The notes under the pieces are model-generated. The model did no database searches and had not been told where the DNA came from. It saw only the letters and a program-made list of their open reading frames with translations. This document shows positions 11,412-23,351 of a stretch of DNA of 64,000 nucleotides, in pieces. The stretch covers positions 14,563,635-14,627,634 of the forward strand of contig NC_052679.1 in assembly GCF_016802725.1 (NCBI RefSeq), written 5' to 3'. Numbering within the stretch: position 1 is the stretch's first letter; each line of letters starts with the position of its first letter. The position numbers and the translations under genes are program-made. Source of the DNA: Solenopsis invicta. Taxonomy: Eukaryota > Arthropoda > Insecta > Hymenoptera > Formicidae.

Positions 11412-12563
11412 GGGGGTCTATCATGTAACATTTTCCCTAGGGCGGAAACGTGAAAAGTGAAAAGTTTCACGTGAACTGCACGATCATGTACGATTCCACG
11501 GAATCATGTAACTCACTCATGAGCGGAAATATGAACTTTTTCACGTGAACTTTTTCGCCATCAGCCGTGATGGCGAAAAGGTGAAAATTTAGGGAATTAA
11601 TAAATTGTATGTATTTTGAAATAAAAATGAAAGTGTGGTAACAGTGTGGTAACAGTTTGAAGAGGTATTATTGAAAAGGTTAACCTTTTTGGTATTTCAT
11701 TGCGTTGATAGGATAAAGTAATATATACATAAATAAAAATAATGCTTTTGTGATGTAATTAGGTTTGATATTTATATTTGACAAATTGATATTTTGCTAA
11801 TTATATAGAATGAGGTTTCATCAAATGCAAATTTAGATAAAAATATACTTTAAACGCGTTTTGATACACAATGATATAAGAAAGGTGCGTCTTGTGAAAT
11901 AGAATATTAATCAATCATGTAAGTGTTTATAACTTATAAATTTGGAAAATATATGTGTGAGCGGAGAATTCAGTTTTGATCAAGGTCCATATTTTAAATT
12001 ATTCAATATTTTTTAATTAAACAAAGTTAAATTTAATAACTAATAAAATTAATTTACTTTAAAATTTGCACACATAAAAAACTAATTAAAATTAATTTTA
12101 AAAAACAATGTTTGAATTAAATTACAATGTAATTTTGAGTATTAGATTACTACATAAGAAAATAGTTGTTACAATATATGGATCATTAAAAATAAATGTA
12201 ATATATATTATATTTGTAAATTAAGTTTATGCAATATAACTAAGGAATATTGCTATTTATTTATGAATATTTTTTTACCATTTTTTTTATATAATAAAAT
12301 TTTTACAATAAAAGTTATACTGTAAAAGCAGGTAGAAACCTTTTTCACGATCGCTTGATAGTTGCAATAACAGAGCCTCTAATGGTGAATTTCGGAACGC
12401 AAACTAAACTTCCGCGAATTATTCATACATAATCGCTGTGCGTGAAAAGATTCACGTGAATTCTCTATGAGTGAAAAATGAAAAATGAAAAGTGAAAAGT
12501 GAAACGTGAAAAGTGAAAAGTGAAACGTGAAAAGTTCCACGTGAAATTACATGATTGACCCCC
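11412..12563. mobile_element. Non-autonomous element with GGGGGTC ends and GTGAAAAGTGAAAC arms
   Basis: It begins GGGGGTCTATCATGTAA and ends TTACATGATTGACCCCC. Both arms are made of repeated words: AACGTGAAAAGTGAAAAG and TTTCACGTGAAC on the left (11420-11590), GTGAAAAGTGAAACGTG in tandem on the right (12440-12550). The centre is AT-rich with no gene. I cannot define a target duplication. It resembles the CCC...GGG elements in having arm repeats, but the terminal bases differ. Confidence 0.65.
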
Positions 12564-12839
12564 AGCTCTATTTAATCTATCTAACCTAATTGATAGCTAA
12601 CCGGAAATTTCCCCCTTAATGGCGGAGCTAATCAGTATTAGGCACATACATTGTCGCAACTCTTTTTATACCAACTATAATGTGTGGTAACCGCGCGCCG
12701 CGTATACCGTGGAACATACCATACACTATTTCGGTGCGTGTACATACATGTTGTAGCAGGCTACAACGACTACCCGAGCTATCCAGTTACGTGTGACTTT
12801 TTGAAGGCTGATGAAAACACGTGTATCAAAAAGTGATAT

Positions 12840-12991
12840 AATAGTAATGTAAAAAAAAGTTTAAGGAGATTCACTATGTAAAGGTTAAATTGTTATCATG
12901 AAATCGTTAAGTGTTTATATATACTCTATTAATTAAGGCGTTCGGAAGGAGGGCATTAGATGTAATAAACATGTAAATATATATATATATA
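12840..12991 (+). repeat. Dispersed repeat next to a mariner insertion site (inverted copy at 55345-55487)
   Basis: The stretch from AAAAAAAAGTTTAAG through TTAATTAAGGCGTT to ACATGTAAATATATAT is found inverted at 55345-55487 with few differences. In both places it ends in a TA run, and a mariner-type element lies immediately beyond. It has no coding capacity. Confidence 0.75.
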
Positions 12992-13992
12992 CTACTGTGT
13001 TCAAAAAGTAAGGTGAGTTTTTAATTTAAACTTCCCGCGCTAATCGATTCGAGCAAACTGTTTTATTTTTATGTTGGTACTACTGTTAGTGACATCTGTG
13101 CCAAATTTCATGTGAATGTCATCATTAGTCATATAGTTACGTTTGTGTTTTCTAAACGACTAAAAGTGATTTTGGCGATTTTTACAATGTCTGATTTTGC
13201 TGAGCAAAAAAGTGCCATTAAATTTTGTTTGCGGAATGAAATTTCGACTGCGGAAACGTGCAAAATGTTTTAGAGGGCCTTCGGTGAATCGACTATGTCG
13301 CAGAAAAATGTTTATAAGTGGTACAAAGACTTCAAAGAAGGCAGAGAACATGCTGATGACTTGGAACGCTCCGGACGACCATCAACGTCAACTGATGAGC
13401 AACACCCCAGATAACAATTTGTGACGGCTCACGTCACCCTCACAGCGTGATATCACGTATGCTTGCAACATCGCAGTCATATTGCCCTATCAATGTGATA
13501 GCGGCACGTGTGCGTGCATGGAAGGTGGCATTATGAAGTCATGCGTGAGAAGATGTATGAGTGATCGAAAAGAATATTTTATATATTCTATCGTTGTGTA
13601 TGATTGTATATTTATCATGGTGTATTTTTCATGGTGAGAATTTATATCACCCTTACGTGTGATACTCACACGTGCATGCACCAATGCAATCACTTTGCCT
13701 GCACAACGTGACGAAGTAAAAAATGACCAAAATATTAAATCGTCATGCATTTTACAATTTTATATAATGTTCTTATTAATATAACAATATATAAAAAATA
13801 TATATTTTAGTATCATAGGAAACATTTTATATATGATTTTTTTGTAATTTTTATTGCTAATTAATCAGAAATTATAGGACAAATACAGATTCTTTTTTAC
13901 TATAATTTTTAAATAATTTTCAATATAAAATTTATATATAACAGACATAATTTATATATAATATAGTTTTATATTATATACACATAATACAT

Positions 13993-15870
13993 TGTCACGC
14001 ACTTTTCGGACGCCGGAGAGCAACGGCGAAGTGCGCGATCAAACAAGGTAGCGGAGACGCTACACAAAGCGCGCGCGAGAGCGACGAGAATACCGACAGC
14101 TAGATTCCAACCAGATCGCGAAATTGGGCGCCAGACGCGATTACGCCGGTCGCGTCGCCGGGTTCACTTTTCCACGCTAAACGCCAATTCGTATCACGCG
14201 ATAACTCGTTACACAAAAACGGAATCGTCGCTCGCACGCGGCCAGCTAGCTCCTCTAACCGGTAGAGGGGCGGGGTAGCGGAGACAGGGACGAAGCGGCT
14301 CTCTTACTGGAGGAGACGGGTAGGCGAGAAATCAAGCAAGATCAGGCCGATATAACAGACAGAAATAACATGTATTGTAGCATATGACAGAGACAGAGTA
14401 GAGCCAAACGCGAAGGAATTTTCAGTCGAAGCAAGCAAAGAACGGAAAAGATGAAGAGAGCTGACGAAAACGAATAAGCGGAACGCGAAAATTTACTTAA
14501 GTACTACAATGCTTACGCTAGCGGCGCGAACAACGACGGTTGGTCCCGCGCGGAACGAGACAGCCAATCACGCGCGCTCGGAACAGCGCGGCGAGAACAT
14601 ACTCGGCGAACTTTCGCTAACAGACCGCAATTAATTCAAACGCAATGCGATCCAAGATACCCGGTGACGGCAATGCCGTCGTCGCGGTCACAATGCACAA
14701 TTCTCGCGAAGACGCGCGACACGACAACGCACCGATAACGCGGACGGTCGTATGATCACGGCCGTAACACGACTCGCGCACGTGCGCGAGGGCTTTGCGG
14801 CTTCCCGGGAAGCCGGTCGCTCGCGAACTTCTACGGCGGGACAGCCGAAACACCCGCGGCAGCCGACAGCTGGATGCCTCGACGAGGTCTCGCGCTTGAG
14901 GTGGAGAGCCAGCCAAACACCAAGAAGCAAGGTGCGTTCAATCGCCACGCGGCGGACGCACTCGCACACGAACCTAATGGCTCCACCTCAGAACGCGAGC
15001 CGGTCGACACCGACAGCTCGTGGCTTTACACGAAGGTTAGGGGGTCACCTCGACTTCCGCACGGTCCTCCTTCGGGTCCTCGGGTGTCCTCAACTCGCTC
15101 GCCAAGGCCGGGCACTCCTTCCGATAGCGGACAGGCTGATAGCTGACCGATATCTCGCACTCGCTCGCTCGTTTCCACACACGCTCAGTTCGCCGGGTCG
15201 CACGCAAAAGCCGAGAGGATCGCGCTCGATGCGCGATCGATGAGCGCTACCCCTCCTACAGGGTGCGCGATATCCTTGCGCCTAGCGGCGCGGCCTATCA
15301 GCGGCCGCCCTTATCTAGCCGTGAAGTCACGGCAGCGCAGTGTCGGGTCTCCGCAGGTGTCGTGCGGTCCCCGTCGGCATCCGACATCCTCGTCGTTCTC
15401 GTCGTCCCTGCGGACGACAGCCGCAGAATTTTCCTAGCGACGACTCTTCGCCGCTACACTCCTTGATGGACAGCCGGCATTCGACGGCCCTCGTCCTGGC
15501 CGTTCGTCCGCCTCAGCCTGTCCACCAGCTGTGCCACTTGCGAGCCTCCCTTGCGTGGCGCTTAGCTGTCGCCACGTCTCATCTCCTCCTCTCCGTCGGC
15601 GTTTTCCGGTGCGCCGGCCCTGGACGATCGCCCTCTCCTTTCCCGGCCGCTGTCCGTCTCCCTCGCCGCGGCTGGTCCTTTGGCAGCGTTTGTCGAGATG
15701 CCCGCGGTTACATAAAAGAAGCCGCGAATAAATAAATGAAATAACACGCAACGCAGTCCCGTCGGAGATTTCGCTCTCTCGATGAGTGCCCGACCCGGTC
15801 TTACGCGCCTCCTTGCGCGACGCTTAGGCGGAAGGTGGAGTGGCGAGGCAGCTAAAACTGCCACGTCACA
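13993..15870. mobile_element. Solo LTR, about 1.88 kb, GC-rich
   Basis: It starts TGTCACGCACTTTTCGG and ends TGCCACGTCACA, giving TG...CA ends, and is flanked by a 4-bp duplication ACAT (13989-13992 and 15871-15874). The GC content is much higher than that of the surroundings, which creates many long overlapping frames on both strands (14617-15864) with no recognisable protein. An ACATAAAAG box (15709-15717) and AATAAATAAATGAAATAA-type signals near 15727-15745 could be promoter and polyadenylation signals on the plus strand. There is no internal gag-pol, so this is what remains after LTR-LTR recombination. I do not assign the family. Confidence 0.8.
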
Positions 15871-16220
15871 ACATATAACTTTTTATTTAATATATTAAAT
15901 TATTTATCTATTTATTTATCTATTTTAAGTATTTTCAATTTTAATTATAAATTTAAAAATATTACGTATTATGTAATTTACAAAATTGTGCTTCCTTTTT
16001 TAACTTTTAAATTTTATCCCATTTTATTGTAAGGCAATATTACAATGCAGTTTCTAAGTTTAAACTTGCGCGCACGTTTATTCTGAACGCACCGCAGTGA
16101 CTGTGAAAAAAAAGTTCCATTCGCCGGTTGGCTGCGTGTACAGTACATACATACACTGATTGTGCTTAGGATTTTGCTCATGCAATCCTATTATAATTCG
16201 TTAAGTTAACTATATTGCAG

Positions 16221-16296
16221 AGTGGAAGGTTGAACGAGTCCGTACCAATTAAGAAAAAGAATAAAGTGATTGGAGGGATAATTAAATCATTTGGAG
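16221..16296 (+). other. Possible small exon inside the nested element
   Basis: A 76-base stretch lies between a good acceptor (TATATTGCAG) and a good donor (GAG|GTATGT). Only one of its three frames is open; it reads SGRLNESVPIKKKNKVIGG. It may be a relic of a captured host exon or chance. No partner exons were found. Confidence 0.2.
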
Positions 16297-16486
16297 GTAT
16301 GTAGATACATGTTTATTATTGTATGTTTGGGTAAATGTTAAGATTACTCCCACCATCTCCGATTTTTAGGTTCATTTGACGCGTTTTCGCACGAAATGAA
16401 CGAATCTAGCAGAAAAAAGTGTCGGACTGACCCGCGAATCGAGATATCAAGCGTTAAAGTTGACGACTATTTAGGTTAGGATATCT

Positions 16487-17985
16487 TTTTTTTTTTTTTA
16501 TAGTTGGGAAACGCCTTTATGGGTCCCCGATCCTGTGGAGACAGGAACGCGGGGTATGTGAGACTCGTCGACCTGACTAGCTGACATACTCACTAAAACC
16601 CAACTTTTTCCGGCGTCTGGACTCGGGACGGATCACGGGATCGAACTAAGCATGCACCGCGATCCGTCCTAGCCCAAACGGGTCCCCGCCCAAGAGCAGG
16701 AACCCCCCTCCGGAGTTAGCGTCCAGAGCTCGACCGAAATCGAGCCCCAGCCGCCCGAACCGGGATGCCGGGAGTGCGTCAGACCCCCCTGGAAGAGGGT
16801 CCTAGGTACGCACTCCCGTATCCCAAGCCCCGAGACGGGTCAGCTGGGCAACTACCCCGCCGCTGATTCCGCCCGAGGCGTACCTCCTCAACAGTGGAGA
16901 GGGTAGGGCTCTCTGTCCGCTCTAGCCGGCGCTGTGAGAGTCCCCCCTCCCCACTGTTCCTTCTCGGCTCAGCTCAAACCCTCAGGTGAGGAGAGCGATG
17001 AGCCGCGCCGGCGAAAAACTCTCCCGGCGACGACAGATCTCGTCGCGACAGATGCCATCGCCGGGACGCCGGCGAACCCTAGTGGGCAGGGAGAGAGCGG
17101 CAAAACCTACCCTCCTCAAAGCCTATCCTCCCACTGGAGGGTGGGTAGAGAGGGAGAAGGACCTGCTACTGTTGCTGCAGGTACACCCTCCTTCGTCTCC
17201 CCCCCCCTGCGCCTTCTCTCCCCCGGCGCGTCAGGCGCATCCTCCCGCGCCCGCTCTGCCGCTTCCTTCTGTAGCATTACAGTAACGCAGAAGGAGGCGA
17301 ACGCGTTCCACTTTTCGGGATCCTCCAAAATCTGTCCCACCACCGCGGATAGGGAGAGGTCGTCTCCCACCACTGCCACAAGGTCACGACGCTCGTTAGC
17401 CCACGCAGGACACTCCTCGAAAGTGTGCTGCGTCGTGTCCCTGGGCTCCGGACAGTGGTGGCACCTCGTGGTGTCCTCCCGTCCAGTCCTCTCGTGCAGA
17501 TGCTCCCCGAAGCAACCATGCCCGGTGAGCACCTGCGTCATGTGGAACGAGAGGCCCCCACGACCCCTCCCCACTCACTGCTCGAGTAAGGGCCCAATGG
17601 CCTCAACTACCCTGAGTCCGACCCTGGCATGAGGGAGCCTCTCCTGCCAGTGCCGGAATTCCTCTCGTTTAGCGCGGGCTCTCCTCTCCAGTAGCGACTC
17701 ATGCGCCGCCGGCCCGATCCCGCGGGCATGCTCCTCCTTCCAGTTGTAAATCTCCTCTAAGGAACACGCCACGTACGCCCACGGGACCGAGCCCGCAAGC
17801 ACACAAGCCGCCTCCCGCGGCACGGTGCGGTACGCTCTTGTCACCCTGATGGCCATTTTGCGTTGCGCTCCATGGAGCAGGTCCATGCTTCTTGTGGAGG
17901 CCACCAGGGGGCCGCACCACACCGGCGCTCCATACAAGGCTATGGAGCGCACCACCCCCATATAGAGGCGGCGCACTCCCTCAGA
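16487..17985 (-). mobile_element. 5'-truncated R1-like non-LTR retrotransposon (LINE)
   Basis: The insertion is flanked by a perfect 15-bp duplication TAGGTTAGGATATCT (16472-16486 and 17986-18000). A T run at 16487-16499 is the minus-strand poly(A) tail. Coding sequence on the minus strand covers the C-terminal part of a reverse transcriptase open frame. The 3' untranslated part is GC-rich (16500-17115). Only the last 1.5 kb of the element was copied. Confidence 0.9.
17116..17976 (-). pseudogene. LINE ORF2 C-terminal part, one stop
   Basis: The upstream section reads LYGAPVWCGPL, QRKMAIRVTRAYRTV and AACVLAGSVPW, the thumb and post-RT region of R1-clade elements. After an in-frame TGA at about 17575 (TGG expected) it continues with GGLSFHMTQVLTGHGCF and the zinc-knuckle-like CHHC...HTFEECPAW, ending at 17116. 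The open frames on the plus strand over the same bases (16934-17632) are shadows. Inactive copy. Confidence 0.88.
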
Positions 17986-18996
17986 TAGGTTAGGATATCT
18001 AACCTAACGTTTGACTACGAAGATATTCGATTTGCCAGTCAGATATTCGGAAGAAACGTATACTTGTAAGTCGCGCTAATGGCGATGAAGTTTGTTATAT
18101 CACGTTAATAATAATAATAATGTTTGTTATATACCGTAATAACAATAATAAAAAAAATATATGTAATTAGTGTACGTTTTTTAAGATAACCCTATGTATA
18201 ATTTTAATATTTTCATTTATTATTTTATAATTTAACAATAAAATAAAATTCATATCGCTCGTACGCGTGTGGCACTCACGTGTAGACGATATGAATCTCA
18301 ATTCGTGCACTCATATCAGATTCATGTCGCCCGCATGCGTGCGGCATTCACACGTGCGGGCGATATGAGCCTCAAATGCGGACATATCTGCATAGTGCTG
18401 TGCAGGCACTGTGACGATTATCACGCACACGTGCGCGCACCGTGCACTCACTATGCAGGCATTTTGTTATCTGAAACGTAAAGAAAATCAAGGAATTGGA
18501 GCTCGAAAATCGTCGATTAACAATTAGAGACCTTGTCGATATGGTTGGCATTTCAATTGGATCAGTTCAAACAATTTTGAAGGATCATTTGGGCCTTAGA
18601 AAAGTCAAATCTCGTTTGGTGCCAAAAATCGTCTCACACGGCATTGATTCTTCGTGAGTTTTTCGCCAAAAATTCCACTCATATCATTCCGCAACCGCCT
18701 TATTCACCTGACTTAGCTCCATGTGACTTTTGGCTATTTCCCAAACTCAAAAGACCGCTCCGGGGACACCGCTTTGAATCTATTGAAGAGATTCAACGTG
18801 AATCGTTGCGCGCTTTAAAGGCTATACCGGGAAACGACTTTTTGGCATGCTTCGAGGAATGGAAAAAACGTTGGCATAAGTGCATTGTATCGGGGAGGGG
18901 GGGGGGGGAATACTTCGAAGGGAATGAAATTGATTTGGATGAATAAATAAAGATTTTTTATTTTATAACAAAATTCACCTTACATTTGAACACAGT

Positions 18997-19028
18997 AGTA
19001 TATATATATATATATATATATATATACT

Positions 19029-19112
<84 letters not shown>
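18997..19112. repeat. TA microsatellite with CTACA interruptions
   Basis: Long (TA)n tracts abut the right end of the mariner and are broken twice by TATACTACAYA. The region 19112-19700 that follows is AT-rich with nothing recognised. Confidence 0.9.
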
Positions 19113-19114
<2 letters not shown>

Positions 19115-19700
19115 ATATCTGTGTTGCTATAAATATGCAGAATGTTTTAAATTTAATAGATAAACTTTGGAAATATATAAAGACATCCAAGAGAAACGAG
19201 AAAAACTGTTATGTTTGTTTGAAATTTACAATATTTTTACATAAAATAATTTTGATGGAAAAAAATTGTGAATTTACGTAACAATTTAAACTTTTTTTTT
19301 CTTGAATATCTTTATATATTCTCAAAGTTTATCCACTAAAATGAGAAGTTTCCTGTAAAAAATTATTATATCTATTTTGGTTAAATTTTTGTATAGGAAT
19401 GAAAACTATTGTGTAATATATAATGTTTTGTTATTAATTAACATTGTTATTTTTTTTATTATTTTTTTTACTATTTATTTTTTTAAGGATGCCAAATAAA
19501 CTGATTTGCATTTTATACAGTAATGAGTAAATGTTATTCGTATTTTGTTGTGAACATGTCAATCCCATATGTGTAACAGATTAAAAATATTACTTTTTAC
19601 AATTGTAAACACAATACTGTCATATAAGATGAAATCAATATAATTCATTATTTACATGTTACATAATAATTATAGTTTATAATTAATATTTTTTTTACAG

Positions 19701-20220
19701 TGCTTTACAGAAAAGAAAGCTCTGCGAAAGTATAAAATCAGGGCAAAAAATCCATGAAGCTTTTATTCGTTCAAAAGTGCAAGATACTGTATCTGACTTT
19801 AAACTTGATCACAGACTTGAATTTATTCAAAGTGAAACGAACCCTTCTCTGAATTATTCTCCAGATGATGATACACGTACATAATATTGTTTCAGAACAG
19901 TGTTCTATAAATTCCAACAACACTTTCTATTATGATAATATTAATTATTCAAGTTCCGAAGTTAATAATGCAAACACAAGTAATGACAATTATAAAAACA
20001 TTTATTGCAATAGTTTTAAAAATAAAACTAAAACTCATATTTTTCAAAATAAGGAAGAAATAAAGTATATTTTGACAGGACTCAAAAATTGGGGACTTCG
20101 TAATGTATCTAAAAAAAAGTGGACGCTATTTTAAAATTATTTAAATCTATTTTTCATTTTTTACCTAAATCATATAAAACTCTTCTCAAAATTCCACGCA
20201 AAGTCCCCCTGCAAATTGTT
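19701..20220 (+). pseudogene. Transposase_21-like transposase relic, N-terminal part
   Basis: After an acceptor TTTTTTACAG (19700) one frame reads LQKRKLCESIKSGQKIHEAF and continues for about 60 codons. It shifts by one base near 19865 to the frame reading HNIVSEQCSINSN... through KYILTGLKNWGLRNVSKKK. It shifts again in the A run near 20111 to KVDAILKLFKSIFHFLPKSY and KTLLKIPRKVPLQIV. The last part lines up with LANWAIT...LLKILRSYG..LPKDGRTLLQTP of the transposase at 26983-30301, so this is a second, older relative. It is cut off at 20220 by the insertion of the next element. Confidence 0.65.
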
Positions 20221-21114
20221 CCCAAACAGCACGAAGTCGACTATTAGTCGGCTGTCAGTCGGCTTTAGGAGTCTAAAGTCGACTTCAAAGTCAGGCCAAA
20301 TGTCGACTTATAGTCGACTAAAAGTCATCAAATATCACGCTTATAGTCGACTAAATGTCAGCCTGTAACAGTCAACTTTATGTCGACTTCATGGCTACTA
20401 TAAGCCGACATTGCTTTCAAGGTTATGGCGACTAGGTCGACTTTTAGTTGGCCATAAGTCGACTTGTAATCAATTTAAAATCATCCATACATTTACTACC
20501 AATTTTTATTCCCATAAATTATTTATTCTCATAATTTATTCTCATTTAAAAAAAATTTAATTTTAGATTTCAAATATATAATATATATTATACATTAAAA
20601 ATAATAAAATTAAATTTTTGACAAATGTCATTATGAAAATAGAAATTTGGTAGTAAATGTACAAATGTAAGTGGATATAATAATAATAGTGAAAGAAATA
20701 AAAGTTATTTGTTTATATTATTTAATATATTCAGTGCAAAATATTAATGTTATTCAGTACGAAATATCAATATTTTATATATCTTAATATTACATAAAAT
20801 TTATAATTTCGAAACAAACAATTCAACGATTATATATATAATCTTTTTATATATTTTTCCCTTTCATACTATTGTCAGTTTTGCATGAGTTTTTCATAAT
20901 AATAAATCTAGCAGATGTCTACTGATTACACATATAGATATTGAAGCAGTTGTAAATTATAATTTACAATGAACATAATTTGGTTTGTATACAATGCTGC
21001 CATTCAATCATCGGATCGAAAAAAGTGAAATAGTGATTCAACTTTTGACAAAAAAGCGATAAAAAGTAACTTTTTAATCATGTAAATAATAACATTTTTT
21101 ATCAAACTCCTGAT

Positions 21115-21375
21115 TGAAAATTAACCTCAGTCGTCGACCAACGCGGACTCTATCCTCTTTCGAGAACAGTCCCAGCACTCATTGATTGAAGCTCGATCAA
21201 GAGCGACCATCAACGCGAACTCTGTTCTCAAAAGAAGACAGTCCCAGCACTCATTGATCGAAAATTAATCTCAGTCGTTGACCAATGCGGACTCTATTCT
21301 CTTTCGAGAACAGTCCCAGCACCCATTGATTAAAGTTTGTTCACGTTCACAATCAATGGGTGCTAGAATTGTTCT
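21115..21375. repeat. Three tandem units of about 70-85 bp plus an inverted part-copy
   Basis: Units share GCGGACTCTATYCTCTTTCG, AGAACAGTCCCAGCACYCAT and GATYGAA. Three follow one another (about 21115-21195, 21196-21262, 21263-21335), then a short piece in the opposite sense (CAATCAATGGGTGCTAGAAT, 21341-21372). The inverted tail lets the last unit fold into a hairpin. The function is unknown. Confidence 0.75.
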
Positions 21376-23351
21376 CTAAAGAGGATAGATCATAGAATAC
21401 ATCTTTTTGTCTATATGGGATACTAAATTACCCAATTAAATCATAAAATACTCTATGAAGTTTTAAAGTCCATAAAGTATTCTATGATAGAATTTAGCGA
21501 TTTTATAGTAACAAATGCAAAACTCACAATATATTTACTTATTTAACAATCTTCTCTTCCTGTCGCCAGATCGTCGCAACCATTCTTGTATACATGCTTC
21601 TACTTCAGTGATTGTTGTATACTTTTTCTTCAAAACAATTGTTGCAAACATAATAATTGGATCTTGTTAAAATACATGTTAAAATGACATGAAATAGTTC
21701 TAAAACAATTCTCATCTGAAATTGTATTCAATGTTACAGAAAAGTTTGTTTAAATGCAATTCAGTGCAACTACAAAGATTAAGAAAAAATGTTAAAATTA
21801 TATACCAATTATTGTGTCAGACAGTTTCAATTTTTTTAATGATAACCTCTTCTTTTAGCCTGTCCACGTGTAAGCTTGTGCGACTTCATATCCCATGGTT
21901 TCCGACATTATATTATTCACAAATTTTGGTACAGTATCTCCGCCAAAGTGCGCCATTTTTTTTATCTGTAACAAATAAAGCAATATTTTATGTTATATAA
22001 TACATACATTATTTTATTGCACAATTTCTTCAATTTATTCTTTTTTTAAGTACTTTTATTAATTGAATAAATTGCATTAATATAAATTAATAATTATGTT
22101 TACATTAAATAATTAACATAAAAAATTTATATTACATTACATTAATAATATTTATAATAAATTATTGATTTAAGTAAGAAATTACAATATAATAGTTAAC
22201 AAATTTTTTTTCCAATATTTATATTTTTAACTTAAGAGTGAAAGTAATGGAAAATATATATTTATTTGCCCGTTATAAGAAACTTCACACTTGAATCAAT
22301 AATTGTAATTAATATAACGTAATGTAATGTAATACATTTGTTTCATATTTTGATACTTAATAATTTAATTATTTTCTGTCAATTTAATCTATTAATGTTA
22401 GCTTACTGTTATCATAAGCCCTTTAATTTTTGTATGACAAGATACTTACAAATTCCCACAACACATGGACGTCCCCGGACGTCCAAAAATATCCACAAAA
22501 GTCCTTGTAATGTCCTAGTATCTCGTACGTCCATAGGACGTTCCAAAGACGTCCGAAGGACATCCTGGTTTATCATAGTTGCAGTATGACGTTTGTAGGA
22601 TATCCGCAGGACATATTTGGGATGATTCGTAATATTTAACATATTATGTATATTAAACATGTTTCCAACATACATAATAAATATACATTCGAAATTGCGT
22701 TGTTCTTTATACTAAATAAGACATTTTGAAGATGTTCTAAGGACATCCTTTAAATGTCTAGCAGATATTGGTGGTACGTTCCAAAAAGGTCCGCTATATA
22801 CATATATGTCAACAAAGTTGAGTATTTTTATTATTATCATCATTATCATTATTATTATAACACAAGAATTTTATAAATTATAAAGATAATTTTTTGTGTT
22901 AAAAAATATTTAACAAAAATATTTAATCATATATAAACATAAACTACAAATTTTGATAATATGAGAAGCTTTAATATACAGTATATAGCTTTTTAATAAA
23001 ATAAATTATTTGTTAATATTTAATATTTCATTATATATAATATTTAAATTATGTAATATTTAATACATATGTATAACTATTACGATTAATTTAATATGCT
23101 ATTTAATGGCTATTTTATTTGTGAGGAAAATCCTATTCAAAATATAAATAAATAATAACGTATATTATATCAAGTAAAATTTTTTTTGGAAAAAACGTTT
23201 TGAAACGTAAACTTAAAATATAAAGAAAGTAATTATACATCTAGCAGCAAGGTATATATATTTGATTTACAGAATCATATCTGTTTACATGATTCTGTGA
23301 ATCAAATACATGTATACATTAAAATTCGATTTAATTATAATTTATGAAATC

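Larger units (their letters stand above)
9011..12690. repeat. Outer arms of a nest of inverted repeats
   Basis: The left arm at 9011-9075 (GTGGTATAGTTGG, AGAGTTGCGACAAT, CGCCATTAAGGGGGAAA) recurs inverted at 12603-12690. Between the arms lie several further inverted repeats: TACTGTGT palindromes at 9113-9345, a foldback at 10165-11410, a PIF/Harbinger derivative at 10301-11335 and a GGGGGTC-ended element at 11412-12563. The stretch 9346-10060 is AT-rich with nothing else recognised. I read this as serial insertion into one non-autonomous element. Confidence 0.55.
13406..18475. mobile_element. CCC...GGG element, CCCAGATAACAA ends, 5.07 kb with nested insertions
   Basis: It starts CCCAGATAACAATTTGTGAC; the right end reads TTGTTATCTGAA, so the expected final GGG has decayed to GAA. 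The duplicated AC (13404-13405 and 18476-18477) is certain because removing the element restores the mariner reading frame. The arms carry CACGTG-type repeats: left 13410-13730 (for example GGCACGTGTGCGTGCATGG), right 18255-18470 (for example GCGTGCGGCATTCACACGTG). Inside are a solo LTR (13993-15870) and a LINE (16487-17985). Without these the element would be about 1.7 kb. Confidence 0.88.
13187..18946 (+). pseudogene. mariner transposase relic, interrupted and internally deleted
   Basis: The first part (13187-13405) reads MSDFAEQKSAIKFCLRNEIS and runs to GRPSTSTDEQH, with one in-frame TAG after KMF. The reading frame resumes at 18478 (VKKIKELELENRRLTIRDLV), the helix-turn-helix region of mariner, through LVPKIV. 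It then jumps by an internal deletion to SHTALILREFFAKN (about 18629) and on to PPYSPDLAPCDFWLFPKL, which holds the third catalytic aspartate. The first two aspartates are lost in the deletion. The C-terminal frame ends at 18946 after a G homopolymer (18897-18908). It cannot encode an active enzyme. Confidence 0.9.
12992..18998 (+). mobile_element. mariner element split by a nested 5.07-kb element
   Basis: The inverted ends CTACTGTGTTCAAAAAGTAA (left) and, inverted, CTACTGTGTTCAAATGTAAG (right) are each flanked by TA (12990-12991 and 18999-19000), as expected for mariner. Without the insert at 13406-18475 the element would be about 0.94 kb, shorter than a full mariner (about 1.3 kb) because the middle of the transposase is deleted. 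The insertion site can be read to the base: the codons for DEQH-VKK resume after an AC duplication. Confidence 0.9.

Noticed and set aside
13197..13424. 75-codon frame over the mariner N-terminus
   Set aside because: Wrong frame; the mariner protein is read from 13187 and has a TAG.
14617..15864. Many overlapping frames of 60-163 codons on both strands
   Set aside because: They lie in a GC-rich solo LTR with TG...CA ends and an ACAT duplication. No domain is visible and frames on both strands are equally long, as expected from base composition.
16934..17632. 232-codon plus-strand frame
   Set aside because: It is the antisense of the LINE reverse transcriptase tail at 17116-17976, which has clear protein motifs.
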